A stretch of 64,000 nt of DNA from Mycobacterium sp. GTDB lineage: Bacteria > Actinomycetota > Actinomycetes > Mycobacteriales > Mycobacteriaceae. The notes under the pieces are model-generated. The model made no database searches. It saw only the letters and a program-made list of their open reading frames with translations, and was not told the DNA's origin. Every line of letters starts with the position of its first letter. Position 1 is the first letter of the stretch. The stretch is taken from positions 1 to 64,000 of the forward strand of contig RXJD01000042.1 of NCBI GenBank assembly GCA_003987775.1, given 5' to 3'. A program made the translations under genes and the position numbers. Below, piece after piece: positions 1-9,849 of this stretch.

Positions 1-7
1 CGGCCTC

Positions 8-28
8 TTTTGTGATCCGCTCACAAAA
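8..28. promoter_or_regulatory. Perfect palindrome, probable operator
   Basis: TTTTGTGA, five bases (TCCGC), then TCACAAAA: an 8-bp perfect inverted repeat. It lies about 125 bases before the acyltransferase start and has no T-run, so an operator is likelier than a terminator. It resembles a CRP or GntR-type site with a 5-base rather than 6-base centre. The bound protein is unknown. Confidence 0.5.
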
Positions 29-151
29 TCCGCGATGGCTCTTGGCGCCCGGGGACGAGCGCTTACCGCCCCCGGCCCCATAGCTTGTGCAGCAATCGAC
101 AGAACTGCCGCTCGAGGACAACCGAGACAACTACGCACGCGAGGAACTGCC

Positions 152-1504
152 ATGGACCTGATGTCACCCGTCGAATCGATGATGCTGCTCGCCGAGTCGC
201 CCGGGCACCCGATGCATGTCGCCGGGTTGCAGGTGTTCCAGACGCCCCCGGGTGCCGGACCGGAATTCGTCCGCGAGTACTACCAGGCCCTGCGCAGCCG
301 TGACGATGTCGCGCCTCTCTTCAGCAGGCGCCCGGCGGCGCTGCGGCCAGCCGGGTTGAATCTCGGCTGGTCCACCGCGACCGACGTCGACGTCGACTAC
401 CACGTGCGGCACTCGGCACTGCCCCGACCTGGCCGGGTGCGCGAGCTGCTGGAGCTGACGTCGCGGCTGCACTCGGGCATGCTCGACCGGCACCGCCCGC
501 TGTGGGAAACCCACGTGATCGAAGGGCTGGCCGACGACCGCTTCGCGGTCTACACGAAGATTCACCACGCGCTCGTCGACGGAGTATCCGCGATCAACCT
601 GCTGCAGGGGTCGCTCAGTACCGACCCCCTCGACGAGGAGATCCGCGCGCCGTGGTCCACGGCACCTCACCCGGACGATCGCTCCGACGCGCCGTCGCGC
701 GCGCAGACGCTGACCCGGGCGATCAAATCCATTCCCGGCCTTGGCCTCTCCACGCTGGGACTGGCCCGTTCGGCGCTGCTGGAACAGCAGCTGACGTTGC
801 CGTTCCGGGCGCCGCGCACCATGCTCAACGTGCCGATCGGCGGTGCCCGGCGCTGCGCTGCACAGTCATGGCCGATGCAGCGCATCAAGGACGTCAAGAA
901 CGCCGCCGGCGTCACCGTGAACGACGTCGTCCTGGCGATGTGCGCGGGCGCGCTGCGCGGGTACCTCGCGGATCAGAATGCATTGCCCGACAAGCCTTTG
1001 GTGGCAATGGTTCCGGTCAGCCTGCGCACCGCCGGCGAGAGCGCCGGGGGAAACGCGGTCACGGCCGTGCTGGCCAACCTGGCCACACACCTCGACGACC
1101 CCGCCGCGCGGCTGGCCACGATCAGCTCGTCCATGCGGACCAACAAGGCCGTCCTGGCCGGACTGCCCCGGGCGCAGGCCATCGCGTTGGGAATGATGTT
1201 GCTCTCGCCCGTGGTGCTGGGTGGCGTCACCGGCAGCGCCGCCACGCCGCCACCGTTCAACCTGTGCATCTCCAATGTCCCCGGTTCCCGGAACCCGTTG
1301 TACGCCAACGGCGCCCGGCTGCAGGGCAGCTACCCGATGTCCATCGCGGCCAACGGCCAGGCGCTCAACATCACCCTGGTGGGCAGCGGCGACCGCCTGG
1401 ACTTCGGCCTGGTGGGCTGCCGGCGCGCGGTGCCGCACCTGCAGCGCCTGCTGGCACACTTGGAGGCTTCGCTCAAAGACTTGGAGCGAGCCGTCGGACT
1501 GTAA
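152..1504 (+). CDS. WS/DGAT-type diacylglycerol/wax ester acyltransferase
   Basis: The 450-residue protein has the family signature HHALVDG at residues 138-144; its second histidine is the expected base for acyl transfer from acyl-CoA to diacylglycerol or a fatty alcohol. The N-terminus (MDLMSPVESMMLLAES) and a C-terminal block ending NITLVGSGDRLDFGLVG also fit the mycobacterial triacylglycerol synthase (Tgs) family, which makes storage lipid at the membrane. Length matches the family's 450-480. I chose the ATG at 152 because family similarity begins there; the frame is open upstream to 35, but that stretch is arginine/alanine-rich and unlike the family. A palindrome at 8-28 probably controls it. 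Mycobacteria carry many paralogues, so the exact substrate cannot be assigned. Confidence 0.9.
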   Translation: MDLMSPVESMMLLAESPGHPMHVAGLQVFQTPPGAGPEFVREYYQALRSRDDVAPLFSRRPAALRPAGLNLGWSTATDVDVDYHVRHSALPRPGRVRELLELTSRLHSGMLDRHRPLWETHVIEGLADDRFAVYTKIHHALVDGVSAINLLQGSLSTDPLDEEIRAPWSTAPHPDDRSDAPSRAQTLTRAIKSIPGLGLSTLGLARSALLEQQLTLPFRAPRTMLNVPIGGARRCAAQSWPMQRIKDVKNAAGVTVNDVVLAMCAGALRGYLADQNALPDKPLVAMVPVSLRTAGESAGGNAVTAVLANLATHLDDPAARLATISSSMRTNKAVLAGLPRAQAIALGMMLLSPVVLGGVTGSAATPPPFNLCISNVPGSRNPLYANGARLQGSYPMSIAANGQALNITLVGSGDRLDFGLVGCRRAVPHLQRLLAHLEASLKDLERAVGL

Positions 1505-1510
1505 AGTGCA

Positions 1511-1536
1511 CACTTTTGCACCACTTTGTCCACTTT
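1511..1536 (+). repeat. Three phased CACTTT repeats
   Basis: CACTTT occurs at 1511, 1522 and 1531, spacing 11 and 9 bases, roughly one helical turn. They lie about 80-105 bases before the secreted protein gene at 1617 and could be activator sites or chance. Confidence 0.3.
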
Positions 1537-1616
1537 TTAGGGCAAATCCACCCTTGGGTGGTGCGGTCACAGCCTCGAGTATGGAGCTATCCCACTCCAC
1601 AGAAAGAGGTCTGACG

Positions 1617-2051
1617 ATGAGGAACTACCTCCGCCACGGCGCCGCGGTCGCGGCGATCGCCGTTGGGCTCGAGTTGATGCCGGCGATCGGACTCGGGTTG
1701 CCGGCGATCAGCCACGCCGACGAACCGTGCCCCATCGGCACCACCTGGAACGCCGTCTTGCAGCAATGCGTGGAGAGCACCGCCCCACCTGCGACACCGA
1801 CACACATCGGGCCTCCTGAGCCCGGCACACCGGGCGGCCTCTATGGTCCCGGCGGATTCGGTGGGCCCGGCGGCCCGGGCGGACCTCCGGCACCCGGGGA
1901 ACCCTACGGACCCTATGGACCCCAGAGCGGTGCGCCGGGAACACCGGGCGGCATCGGCTCACCCGGACAGATCGGTGGGATCGGCGGGCCGGGCGGTTTC
2001 GGCGGACCCTCACTGGGCGGTGGCCACATGGGCGGGCTGGGAGCGCACTGA
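1617..2051 (+). CDS. Gly/Pro-rich secreted protein, unknown function
   Basis: This 144-residue protein has an N-terminal signal peptide (basic MRNYLRHG, hydrophobic stretch to about residue 35, likely cleavage after ISHA). A short mature head carries one cysteine pair (CPIGTTWNAVLQQC), followed by a low-complexity tail of GGPGG, GPYGP and PGTPGG units ending with a histidine-containing segment. The start is set by AGAAAGAGG just upstream; an in-frame ATG at 1581 lacks such a site. No enzymatic domain is visible. The tail suggests an extended cell-wall or surface protein. It ends 7 bases before the convergent regulator gene. Function unknown; export is well supported. Confidence 0.75.
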   Translation: MRNYLRHGAAVAAIAVGLELMPAIGLGLPAISHADEPCPIGTTWNAVLQQCVESTAPPATPTHIGPPEPGTPGGLYGPGGFGGPGGPGGPPAPGEPYGPYGPQSGAPGTPGGIGSPGQIGGIGGPGGFGGPSLGGGHMGGLGAH

Positions 2052-2058
2052 CCGCGGT

Positions 2059-3270
2059 CTAGGCGGTCGGCTTTGCGCGCCACTGCAGCGCCTCGAGCGC
2101 AACGGCGACATGGACGCTGCTGTGCTCAAGGGGTCGCGGCAGCAGTTGCTCGGCGCGGTCGAGTCGGCGCAGCAGCGTGTTGCGGTGCGCGTAAAGACGT
2201 TTGGTGGTGCGCCCGATGCTGCACTGTTCGTTGATGAAGGTCAGCACCGTTTGCTGCAGTTCGGGGCTGGCCGACTCGAAATCACCCAGCGTGTTCTTGA
2301 TGAAATCGTCTGCCGCTTGCAGGTTTTGAGTGATCAGCGCGATCAGCTGGACATCGGCGAAGAACGCGACCCGTTGTTCGGAACGCAGCCCCGCCACCAC
2401 GCGCTGGGCGGTCAGCGCCTCGAGGTGGGTGCGCCGGAAACCCTCGATTCCGTCGGCAGGGGTGCCGATGGCGATGCGCGTCCCGGGAATGTCCTCGACT
2501 GCCCGATGCACGAGCTCGACGTCCGGGATTCCGTCGGACACCCACACCCACCGGCCGGCCGCACTGGCGTTCACGGTCAGCGGACGCGAGAAGCCGGCCG
2601 CGCGGCCGAATGCGTCGGCGAGGCGGTCGAGCCGGCTCAGGTCGCCGTCAGGTTCGTCCGTCCAGATCACCGCACCCGTATGACTGCGATTGAGCGCGTA
2701 GCCCAGCCGGCTCTCGGCTCGTGACCGGCTGATCGGGGCGCCGTCGAGGATGAGTGCGGTGACTTCACGGCGTTCGGCCTGGCTGCCGCGCAGCAGTTCC
2801 TCCCGCTCCTGCCGAATCTGGGCGGCGATGCCGTCGGACGTGGCGTCGAGGAAGTCACTGATGGACCGGAACGACACGTCGAACAGTTCGCGCAACTCCT
2901 CGGCATCCGACGTGAGCCGAAAGACGGTGTCCATCCAGATCTGCCAGCCAATGGTCTGCGCGGGCCGGAAGGTGAACGGTTCCAGTCCGCGGCGCACCAT
3001 GTCACGGGCGATGCTCAACGGCTCCGGACCGAGATTGGCCGGTACCGGGGCGCCTGGATCGCTCACATTTGCCGCAGCCCAATGCATCAGGCTGGACCGG
3101 ACGCTGCGACGGGCGGCTTCGGCGAGCACGGGGTCCTCGGCCACCGACGGGTTCGCCGCCATCGTTGCCCGGTCGAACTCGTCGAGCAACTCCGGGGGCG
3201 CATCGAGAACCAACCGTGCTCCCTGCCGCATCAACTCACGCACGCGCGGCGACGGACGTTGCCAAACCAC
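2059..3270 (-). CDS. PucR/CdaR-type transcriptional regulator
   Basis: The 403-residue protein ends in the PucR C-terminal helix-turn-helix (LQQTVLTFINEQCSIGRTTK followed by LYAHRNTLLRRLDR), preceded by a GGDEF-like CdaR region with the PDVELVHRAVED segment. Such proteins regulate purine, sugar-acid or amino-acid catabolic genes. The frame is open upstream into the sigma factor gene, but that part is frame-shadow; the GTG at 3270, four bases after the sigma factor stop, gives a normal start (VVWQRPSPRVREL). Tight spacing implies co-transcription with the upstream sigma factor and YCII genes. No ligand domain identifies the effector. Confidence 0.85.
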   Translation of the reverse strand: MVWQRPSPRVRELMRQGARLVLDAPPELLDEFDRATMAANPSVAEDPVLAEAARRSVRSSLMHWAAANVSDPGAPVPANLGPEPLSIARDMVRRGLEPFTFRPAQTIGWQIWMDTVFRLTSDAEELRELFDVSFRSISDFLDATSDGIAAQIRQEREELLRGSQAERREVTALILDGAPISRSRAESRLGYALNRSHTGAVIWTDEPDGDLSRLDRLADAFGRAAGFSRPLTVNASAAGRWVWVSDGIPDVELVHRAVEDIPGTRIAIGTPADGIEGFRRTHLEALTAQRVVAGLRSEQRVAFFADVQLIALITQNLQAADDFIKNTLGDFESASPELQQTVLTFINEQCSIGRTTKRLYAHRNTLLRRLDRAEQLLPRPLEHSSVHVAVALEALQWRAKPTA

Positions 3271-3274
3271 GGTC

Positions 3275-4489
3275 TTACGGTAGCCCCGCCGCCCGCCTGG
3301 TGAGGTAGGCCTGCTCGGCCGGGTTGTCGACGAGTGCGAGGGCGGCGTCGTACGCCGCCCGGGCCTCGCGCGACCGCCCAAGGCGACGCAACAATTCAGC
3401 GCGGGTGACATGAAACGGGTGGTAACGCTGCATGGTCGGTGGCAGCCGGTCGACCCGCGCCAGCGCCACCGCGGGGCCGTCAAGCTCGGCGACGGCGATC
3501 GCGTAGTTGAGTTCGGCCACCGGGCCTGGATCAAGAGTCAACAGCTGTCGGTACAGGGCGGCGATCTGCGACCAGTCGGTGTCGGCGGCAGTCGGGGCAT
3601 CGGTGTGTACGGCGTTGATCGCTGCCAGCAGCTGGTATCGGCCGGGCCGGTTGATCTCCAGGCACTCCCGCACCAGGGCATGTCCCTCTGCGATCAAGTC
3701 CGCGTCCCATCCGCTCCGGTCCTGTTCGTGCAGCGGAACCAGTTCCCCGTCGGCGATCCGGCTCGCGCGGCGGGCCTGGGTGAGCACCATCAGCGCCAGC
3801 AGACCCGTCACTTCCGGTATGTCGGGCAGCAACCCGCGCAGGATCCGGGCGAGCCGGATCGCCTCGGCGGTCAGATCGTCGCGCACCGCCGATCCGGAGG
3901 TCGCCAGGTAACCCTCGTTGAAGACGAGGTAGATGACGGCCAGCACCGCCGCGACCCGGTCACCGAGGTCCGCGGCCGCGGGGACGCGGTACGGAATGTG
4001 TGCATCGGCGATCTTCTTCTTCGCCCGGCTGATTCGTTGGGCCATTGTCGTCTCGGTCACCAGGAACGCCCCGGCGATCTCACCGACGGTGAGCCCGCCC
4101 AGGAGTCGCAGTGTCAGTGCCACCCGCGCCTCGGGGGCCAGCGCCGGATGGCAGCAGGTGAAGATCAACCGCAACCGGTCGTCGTCGACCGACCCGGTCG
4201 ATTCATGGGGCGTGTCATCGTGAATCATGGCTGCCGCCAGGTGTTTTGAGGCGCGGTGCGACTCGCGGCGGATCCGGTCGATCGCCTTGTTGGCCGCGGT
4301 ACGGGTGAGCCAGCCGGCCGGATTCGGTGGAAGTCCGTCCCTGGGCCAGCGCTCCAGAGCGACCACCAGCGCCTCGGCGGCCGCCTCTTCGGCGACATCG
4401 ATGTCACCGAAGCGGCGCACCAGCGAGGCGACCACCCGCCCGTACTCTTCGCGGTACACCCGCTCGATCGCGTCCACGCGCTCGTTCAA
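3275..4489 (-). CDS. ECF42-type RNA polymerase sigma factor with TPR-like extension
   Basis: About 404 residues. The N-terminal half has sigma region 2 (EYGRVVASLVRRFGD, then AGWLTRTAANKAIDRIRRE) and region 4 (LTVGEIAGAFLVTETTMAQR). The C-terminal half, about residues 180-404, is helical with a TPR-like end (YRQLLTLDPGPVAELNYAIA, then GRSREARAAYDAALAL). This long extension plus an adjacent YCII/DGPF gene is the hallmark of ECF42 factors, which lack a classical anti-sigma. The start is uncertain: TTG at 4489 overlaps the YCII stop as TTGA but sits almost on its GGAGGG site; GTG at 4477 is an alternative. Confidence 0.9.
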   Translation of the reverse strand: MNERVDAIERVYREEYGRVVASLVRRFGDIDVAEEAAAEALVVALERWPRDGLPPNPAGWLTRTAANKAIDRIRRESHRASKHLAAAMIHDDTPHESTGSVDDDRLRLIFTCCHPALAPEARVALTLRLLGGLTVGEIAGAFLVTETTMAQRISRAKKKIADAHIPYRVPAAADLGDRVAAVLAVIYLVFNEGYLATSGSAVRDDLTAEAIRLARILRGLLPDIPEVTGLLALMVLTQARRASRIADGELVPLHEQDRSGWDADLIAEGHALVRECLEINRPGRYQLLAAINAVHTDAPTAADTDWSQIAALYRQLLTLDPGPVAELNYAIAVAELDGPAVALARVDRLPPTMQRYHPFHVTRAELLRRLGRSREARAAYDAALALVDNPAEQAYLTRRAAGLP

Positions 4490-4845
4490 CCCTCCTGGAA
4501 CGCCCGCACCTCGACCCGGCCCTGGCAGGCCTTGGACCCCTGTTTCGCCCAGTCCAGGGCGGCGTCGAGGTCGGCGGCCTCGATGATCCAGAATCCGCCC
4601 AGGTACTCCTTCGACTCGGCGTAGGGACCGTCGGTGACGATGGGCTTGTCACCGGTGTTGTCGACCGTCGTGGCCGACTCCGGTGCCGTCAAGCCGCCGG
4701 CGAAAACCCAGGCGCCCTCGGCCTGCAGCTTGTTGTTGAACGCGTCGACGGCCTCGAAGATCGGCTGCATCTGCTCGATGCTCATCTCCGCCATCGCGGC
4801 GGTGTCGGCGGCATCGTGGTTGACGGCCAGGAAATACTGCGGCAT
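4486..4845 (-). CDS. YCII/DGPF-domain protein paired with the ECF42 sigma factor
   Basis: The 119-residue protein begins MPQYFLAVNHD and contains the conserved TDGPYAESKEYLGGFWII segment of YCII-related (DGPF) proteins, followed by ALDWAKQGSKACQGRVEVR. AAGGAG lies six bases before the ATG at 4845, which decides this start over the longer open frame. Its stop overlaps the sigma factor start. DGPF proteins are typical neighbours and targets of ECF42 sigma factors, so it may be autoregulated with its partner. The biochemical role of the family is not established. Confidence 0.9.
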   Translation of the reverse strand: MPQYFLAVNHDAADTAAMAEMSIEQMQPIFEAVDAFNNKLQAEGAWVFAGGLTAPESATTVDNTGDKPIVTDGPYAESKEYLGGFWIIEAADLDAALDWAKQGSKACQGRVEVRAFQEG

Positions 4846-4994
4846 CACATGCTCCTTGAACTCCGCGGGCGGCCCGGTCTGGCTGCCCGTCCTGATGTCT
4901 ACGAAGACGGCACGCTGGATATGACATACCCCGGCAAGAAAATTCATCGGCGTCATGCCGGAACGATCACAGTCTTGACGCAGAGGCGGCCTCG

Positions 4995-5852
4995 TCAGGA
5001 CCGGTTCCGCGCCGCTGCCAGGTGCCGCAGGATCGCCGGGTGGACGACCTCGGAATGGTCCAGGTGCGGAGCATGCTTCGCACCTTCGACAGCGAGTAAC
5101 TCCGAGCGGGGGTACAACCGCTGGACCTGCGCCCTGTTCGCATACGGGGTGACGGCGTCATCGGTGCCCCAGACCACCAGCACCGGGCGCGGATGTTCTC
5201 CCACACCGGCCCACTGATCCCCGGCCCGAGCAGGGTAGTTGGCGACCGTCGAGGCGAAGGACTCGGCCATACCGGGGAAGCGAAGCTGTTCCCGGGCGCG
5301 TTCGCTGTAGTCGGGGAACCGCTCCGGACGGCTCATGTGCTGCTGTGGCAAGCGGTCGATGACGTCGCCGATGCGCGAGGCGACGAGCTTGCGGACGCCT
5401 GGCAGGCGCAGCAACTGCTGGGCCGCAACCTTGACTGATCCACTCGCATAGAGGCCCGGGGCGATGAGCGCGATGCTCTCGGCGCGCTCGGGGCGCTCCG
5501 CGGCAAGGCGCGTCACCATCAGGGCGCCCATCGACCACCCGATCAGATGCATGCTCTCGATGCCGAGGGTGTCGGCGAGTTCGCGCAGTTGACCCACATA
5601 CAGGTCGAGGTCGTAGGCGACGCGCGGCCGGTCGGACAGCCCACGACCGTACTGGTCATAGCGCAAGACCCGAAACCCCTGCGCGGCAATGGCTTCCGAT
5701 AGCGGCTCCCACGCATAACTGGGGGTGACCAGGCCGTGCACCAGCACCACCCACGGACCGTCGTCACCGGCGACGTGGTACGCGGTGACCCCCTGGGACA
5801 GTGCCGCCGATCGCGCGTTCGCGGCCTCCCGCGCCTGCGGCAATGACTGCAT
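4995..5852 (-). CDS. Alpha/beta hydrolase
   Basis: A 285-residue alpha/beta hydrolase with an oxyanion-hole HG (VVLVHGLV, residues 35-42), the nucleophile elbow GWSMG with Ser107, an acidic residue in WGTDDAVTPY and the catalytic histidine in GAKHAPHLDH. It is closest in pattern to small esterases, lipases and meta-cleavage hydrolases; the substrate cannot be read. The ATG at 5852 is 11 bases from a TATATA box shared with the divergent gene, so the transcript is probably nearly leaderless. No signal peptide is visible. Confidence 0.85.
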   Translation of the reverse strand: MQSLPQAREAANARSAALSQGVTAYHVAGDDGPWVVLVHGLVTPSYAWEPLSEAIAAQGFRVLRYDQYGRGLSDRPRVAYDLDLYVGQLRELADTLGIESMHLIGWSMGALMVTRLAAERPERAESIALIAPGLYASGSVKVAAQQLLRLPGVRKLVASRIGDVIDRLPQQHMSRPERFPDYSERAREQLRFPGMAESFASTVANYPARAGDQWAGVGEHPRPVLVVWGTDDAVTPYANRAQVQRLYPRSELLAVEGAKHAPHLDHSEVVHPAILRHLAAARNRS

Positions 5853-5862
5853 GTCCGCAGCC

Positions 5863-5870
5863 TATATACA
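5863..5870. promoter_or_regulatory. Shared divergent -10 region (TATATA)
   Basis: Only 26 bases separate the two start codons. TATATA at 5863-5868, overlapping TATACA at 5865-5870, can act as -10 in both directions, placing transcription starts within a few bases of both ATGs. The prediction of two near-leaderless transcripts is inference. Confidence 0.4.
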
Positions 5871-5878
5871 GTGCAGGG

Positions 5879-6385
5879 ATGTCGACCCGCAGTCGTGCAG
5901 CAGCCACTCTCGGCGCCGCCCTCTCAGTCCTGTCGTTTCCGGCCGTACTGAACACTGCCGTAGCCCACGGCACCCCGCTACCCGCTTTCTGTGCGCCGCC
6001 CGCCGTCGTCGACAACGTCTGCACCGTGCGGCTGGCATCGGTGACCGCCAACGTGAGCGACGGGACGATCACCGGTAAACCCGTCGGCGGCGGGACAGCG
6101 ATCACCTTGAGCGGGCTGGCCGACGCGTACCTGAAATCCACCGGGTTCGGGGCGACGCCACCCGCCGCGATTCAGCGCTGGGACACCGAGCTCGACGGTG
6201 TCGGACCCGTCGACCCGTCCAATCCCAACTGGTACGGGGAGGCCAAGTCCAGAGCGTTCCTGCCCCGGACTCTCAACGACATCGCCGCCCAGTTCCCGCC
6301 GGGCGTGCTGGTTGTCCGGTTTACGCCCGACGACGCGAACCCCGGCTGGTTCCGGCTGGTGTCGATTCAGCCGACGTCCCAGTGA
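5879..6385 (+). CDS. Small secreted protein, unknown function
   Basis: The 168-residue protein starts MSTRSRAAATLGAAL and carries a signal peptide ending near AVAHG (about residue 30), followed by an exported domain with a likely disulphide pair (FCAPPAVVDNVC), a repeated structural GG/GT pattern and an aromatic-rich C-terminus (NWYGEAKSRAF, PGWFRLVSI). No recognised catalytic motif. It is divergent from the hydrolase and shares its promoter region. The family is unknown to me; I infer a periplasmic or cell-wall role from export only. Confidence 0.75.
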   Translation: MSTRSRAAATLGAALSVLSFPAVLNTAVAHGTPLPAFCAPPAVVDNVCTVRLASVTANVSDGTITGKPVGGGTAITLSGLADAYLKSTGFGATPPAAIQRWDTELDGVGPVDPSNPNWYGEAKSRAFLPRTLNDIAAQFPPGVLVVRFTPDDANPGWFRLVSIQPTSQ

Positions 6386-6498
6386 GGTAACGCCTGCGGT
6401 CTCGGCAGCCTGGCGCGACACTTACTTCACGCACACGACACGCCGAGATGTGGGTGCGTGCTTTCAATCTCGCGGAACGCGCACGTCGCCACAACGAA

Positions 6499-6531
6499 AA
6501 CACCCCCGGCCCAACAGGATCCGGGGGTGTT
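6499..6531 (-). terminator. Intrinsic terminator of groEL1
   Basis: A perfect 11-bp stem, AACACCCCCGG paired with CCGGGGGTGTT across an 11-base loop, lies 14 bases beyond the groEL1 stop. On the minus strand it is followed by TTTTCGTTG. It would also end the convergent secreted-protein transcript. Confidence 0.8.
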
Positions 6532-6544
6532 GCCGTCGAACTGA

Positions 6545-8243
<1,699 letters not shown>

Positions 8244-8273
8244 GAACACGTTGAGGTACTTAAGAACGAGGTG

Positions 8274-8576
8274 TTACTTGGAAACGACAGCCAGCACGTC
8301 GCGCGCCGACAGGATCAGGTATTCCTCGCCGCCGTACTTGATCTCGGTGCCGCCGTACTTGCTGTAGATGACGGTGTCACCCTCAGCGACGTCGAGCGGG
8401 ATCCGCTTCTCGCCATCCTCGTCCCAACGGCCGGGGCCGACAGCGACGACGGTGCCCTCCTGGGGCTTCTCCTTGGCGGTGTCGGGAATGACCAGACCGG
8501 ATGCGGTCGTGGTCTCGGCCTCGTTGGCCTGTACGAGAATCTTGTCCTCGAGTGGCTTGATGTTGACCTTCGCCAC
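8274..8576 (-). CDS. groES: Co-chaperonin GroES (10 kDa)
   Basis: The 100-residue protein [21 protein letters not shown] ends [15 protein letters not shown] and contains the mobile-loop segment [16 protein letters not shown] and the roof element VGPGRW. It forms the heptameric lid of GroEL. Length is normal for actinobacterial GroES. It is first in the groES-groEL1 operon, about 170 bases downstream of the CIRCE-containing promoter, and is expected to be heat-inducible through HrcA. Confidence 0.98.
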   Translation of the reverse strand: MAKVNIKPLEDKILVQANEAETTTASGLVIPDTAKEKPQEGTVVAVGPGRWDEDGEKRIPLDVAEGDTVIYSKYGGTEIKYGGEEYLILSARDVLAVVSK

Positions 8577-8746
8577 GATTGGGGCCCTCCACTAGTTGAA
8601 TCGGGTCCGGAGCGTATGCCCTGACCGGAGTTGGCGGTCGGTCCGGGACTGCCCCGCACCGTCCGAATTACCAGGTGATGCGGCATTCGTCCGAGTCCCT
8701 CGCGCCGTCGTCGCGGGTGCCGACACGGGGGTCGTCCGACTGCCAC

Positions 8747-8778
8747 CTAGCACTCTATACATGAGAGTGCTAGCACTC
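8747..8778. promoter_or_regulatory. CIRCE operator (HrcA) over the groES promoter
   Basis: CTAGCACTC at 8747-8755, nine bases, then GAGTGCTAG at 8765-8773: a perfect CIRCE. A third half-site GCACTC overlaps to 8778, making GAGTGC-TA-GCACTC. On minus, TTGAGT (8780-8775) and TAGAGT (8757-8752) with 17-bp spacing form a plausible promoter inside the operator. Confidence 0.9.
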
Positions 8779-8814
8779 AAGGGTGCCCCGGTGCTTCTAC
8801 GCGCTCAGCGAACA

Positions 8815-9849
8815 TCAACCGACTTGTCCCTGCACCACAGGCAGCCCCGGGTCGCTGCGCGCGTCCAGCGGTGACGGAGCGGCGCCCGCAGCCACCAGGT
8901 GGGCGGCGAATGATGCGATCATCGCGCCGTTGTCGGTGCACAGACGCGGCCTGGGGATCCGCAGCGTCAGGCCGGCGTCGCGGCAGCGCTCGGTAGCCAG
9001 CTCGCGCAGCCGCGAGTTCGCCGCCACCCCACCGGCTATCAGCAGGGTCGACACTCCCAGTTCGGTCGCCGCACGGACCGCCTTGCGGGTCAGCACGTCA
9101 GCCACCGCTTCCTGGAAGCCCGCGGCCACATCGGCGGGGACGAAGTCGGGATTGCTCTCCACATAGCGGGCCACCGCGGTCTTGAGGCCCGAGAAGCTGA
9201 ACGCGTACGGATCGTCGCGCGGCCCGGTCATGCCACGCGGAAAGACGACCGCCTCAGGGTTACCGGTGCGGGCCAGCTCGTCGAGCACTCGGCCACCCGG
9301 ATAGCCCAGGCCCAGCAGGCGCGCCACCTTGTCGTAGGCCTCACCGGCCGCGTCATCGACGGTGCTGCCCAGTTCGACGATCGGTTCTCCGAGAGAGCGG
9401 ACGTGCAGCAGGTGGGTGTGCCCACCGGACACCAGCAGGGCGACCGACTCGGGCAGTGGGCCGTGCTCGTAGACGTCGGCGGCCAGGTGTCCACCCAAGT
9501 GGTTGACCGCGTAGAACGGCACCCCCCAGGCTGCCGAATACGCTTTGGCCGCAGCGATTCCCACCAACAGAGCGCCGGCCAGCCCGGGCCCGATGGTGGC
9601 CGCGACGACATCTGGTCTGGCCGGGCTTTCCAATCCCGCCGTCGCCAGCGCGCGGCGCATCGCGGGCCCGAGGGCTTCCAGGTGCGCCCGGGACGCGATC
9701 TCGGGCACGACTCCGCCGAACCGGACATGCTCGTCGACACTGGATGCCACCTCGTCGGCCAACAAGGCGACGGACCCGTCGGCGTCCAGCCGTGCGATCC
9801 CGACACCCGTTTCGTCGCAAGAGGTTTCGATGGCAAGGATGATCGTCAT
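8815..9849 (-). CDS. tsaD: tRNA threonylcarbamoyladenosine transferase TsaD
   Basis: A 344-residue Kae1/Qri7 protein of the ASKHA fold. It transfers threonylcarbamoyl from its AMP adduct to A37 of ANN-decoding tRNAs, working with TsaB and TsaE. Metal ligands are the HxxxH pair His117 and His121 in NHLGGHLA and the aspartate of DNGAMIA near the C-terminus; the nucleotide loop [13 protein letters not shown] segment appears as [11 protein letters not shown]. Its ATG directly abuts the rimI stop, and tsaE, tsaB and rimI lie upstream in the same operon, so the whole t6A module is co-expressed. Confidence 0.97.
   Translation of the reverse strand: MTIILAIETSCDETGVGIARLDADGSVALLADEVASSVDEHVRFGGVVPEIASRAHLEALGPAMRRALATAGLESPARPDVVAATIGPGLAGALLVGIAAAKAYSAAWGVPFYAVNHLGGHLAADVYEHGPLPESVALLVSGGHTHLLHVRSLGEPIVELGSTVDDAAGEAYDKVARLLGLGYPGGRVLDELARTGNPEAVVFPRGMTGPRDDPYAFSFSGLKTAVARYVESNPDFVPADVAAGFQEAVADVLTRKAVRAATELGVSTLLIAGGVAANSRLRELATERCRDAGLTLRIPRPRLCTDNGAMIASFAAHLVAAGAAPSPLDARSDPGLPVVQGQVG

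Noticed and set aside
4846..4994. Extended N-terminus of the YCII protein
   Set aside because: AAGGAG and family similarity both point to the start at 4845; upstream residues are unlike the family.
8577..8814. Possible small gene in the groES upstream gap
   Set aside because: The only frames are short, lack ribosome sites and cross the CIRCE operator.
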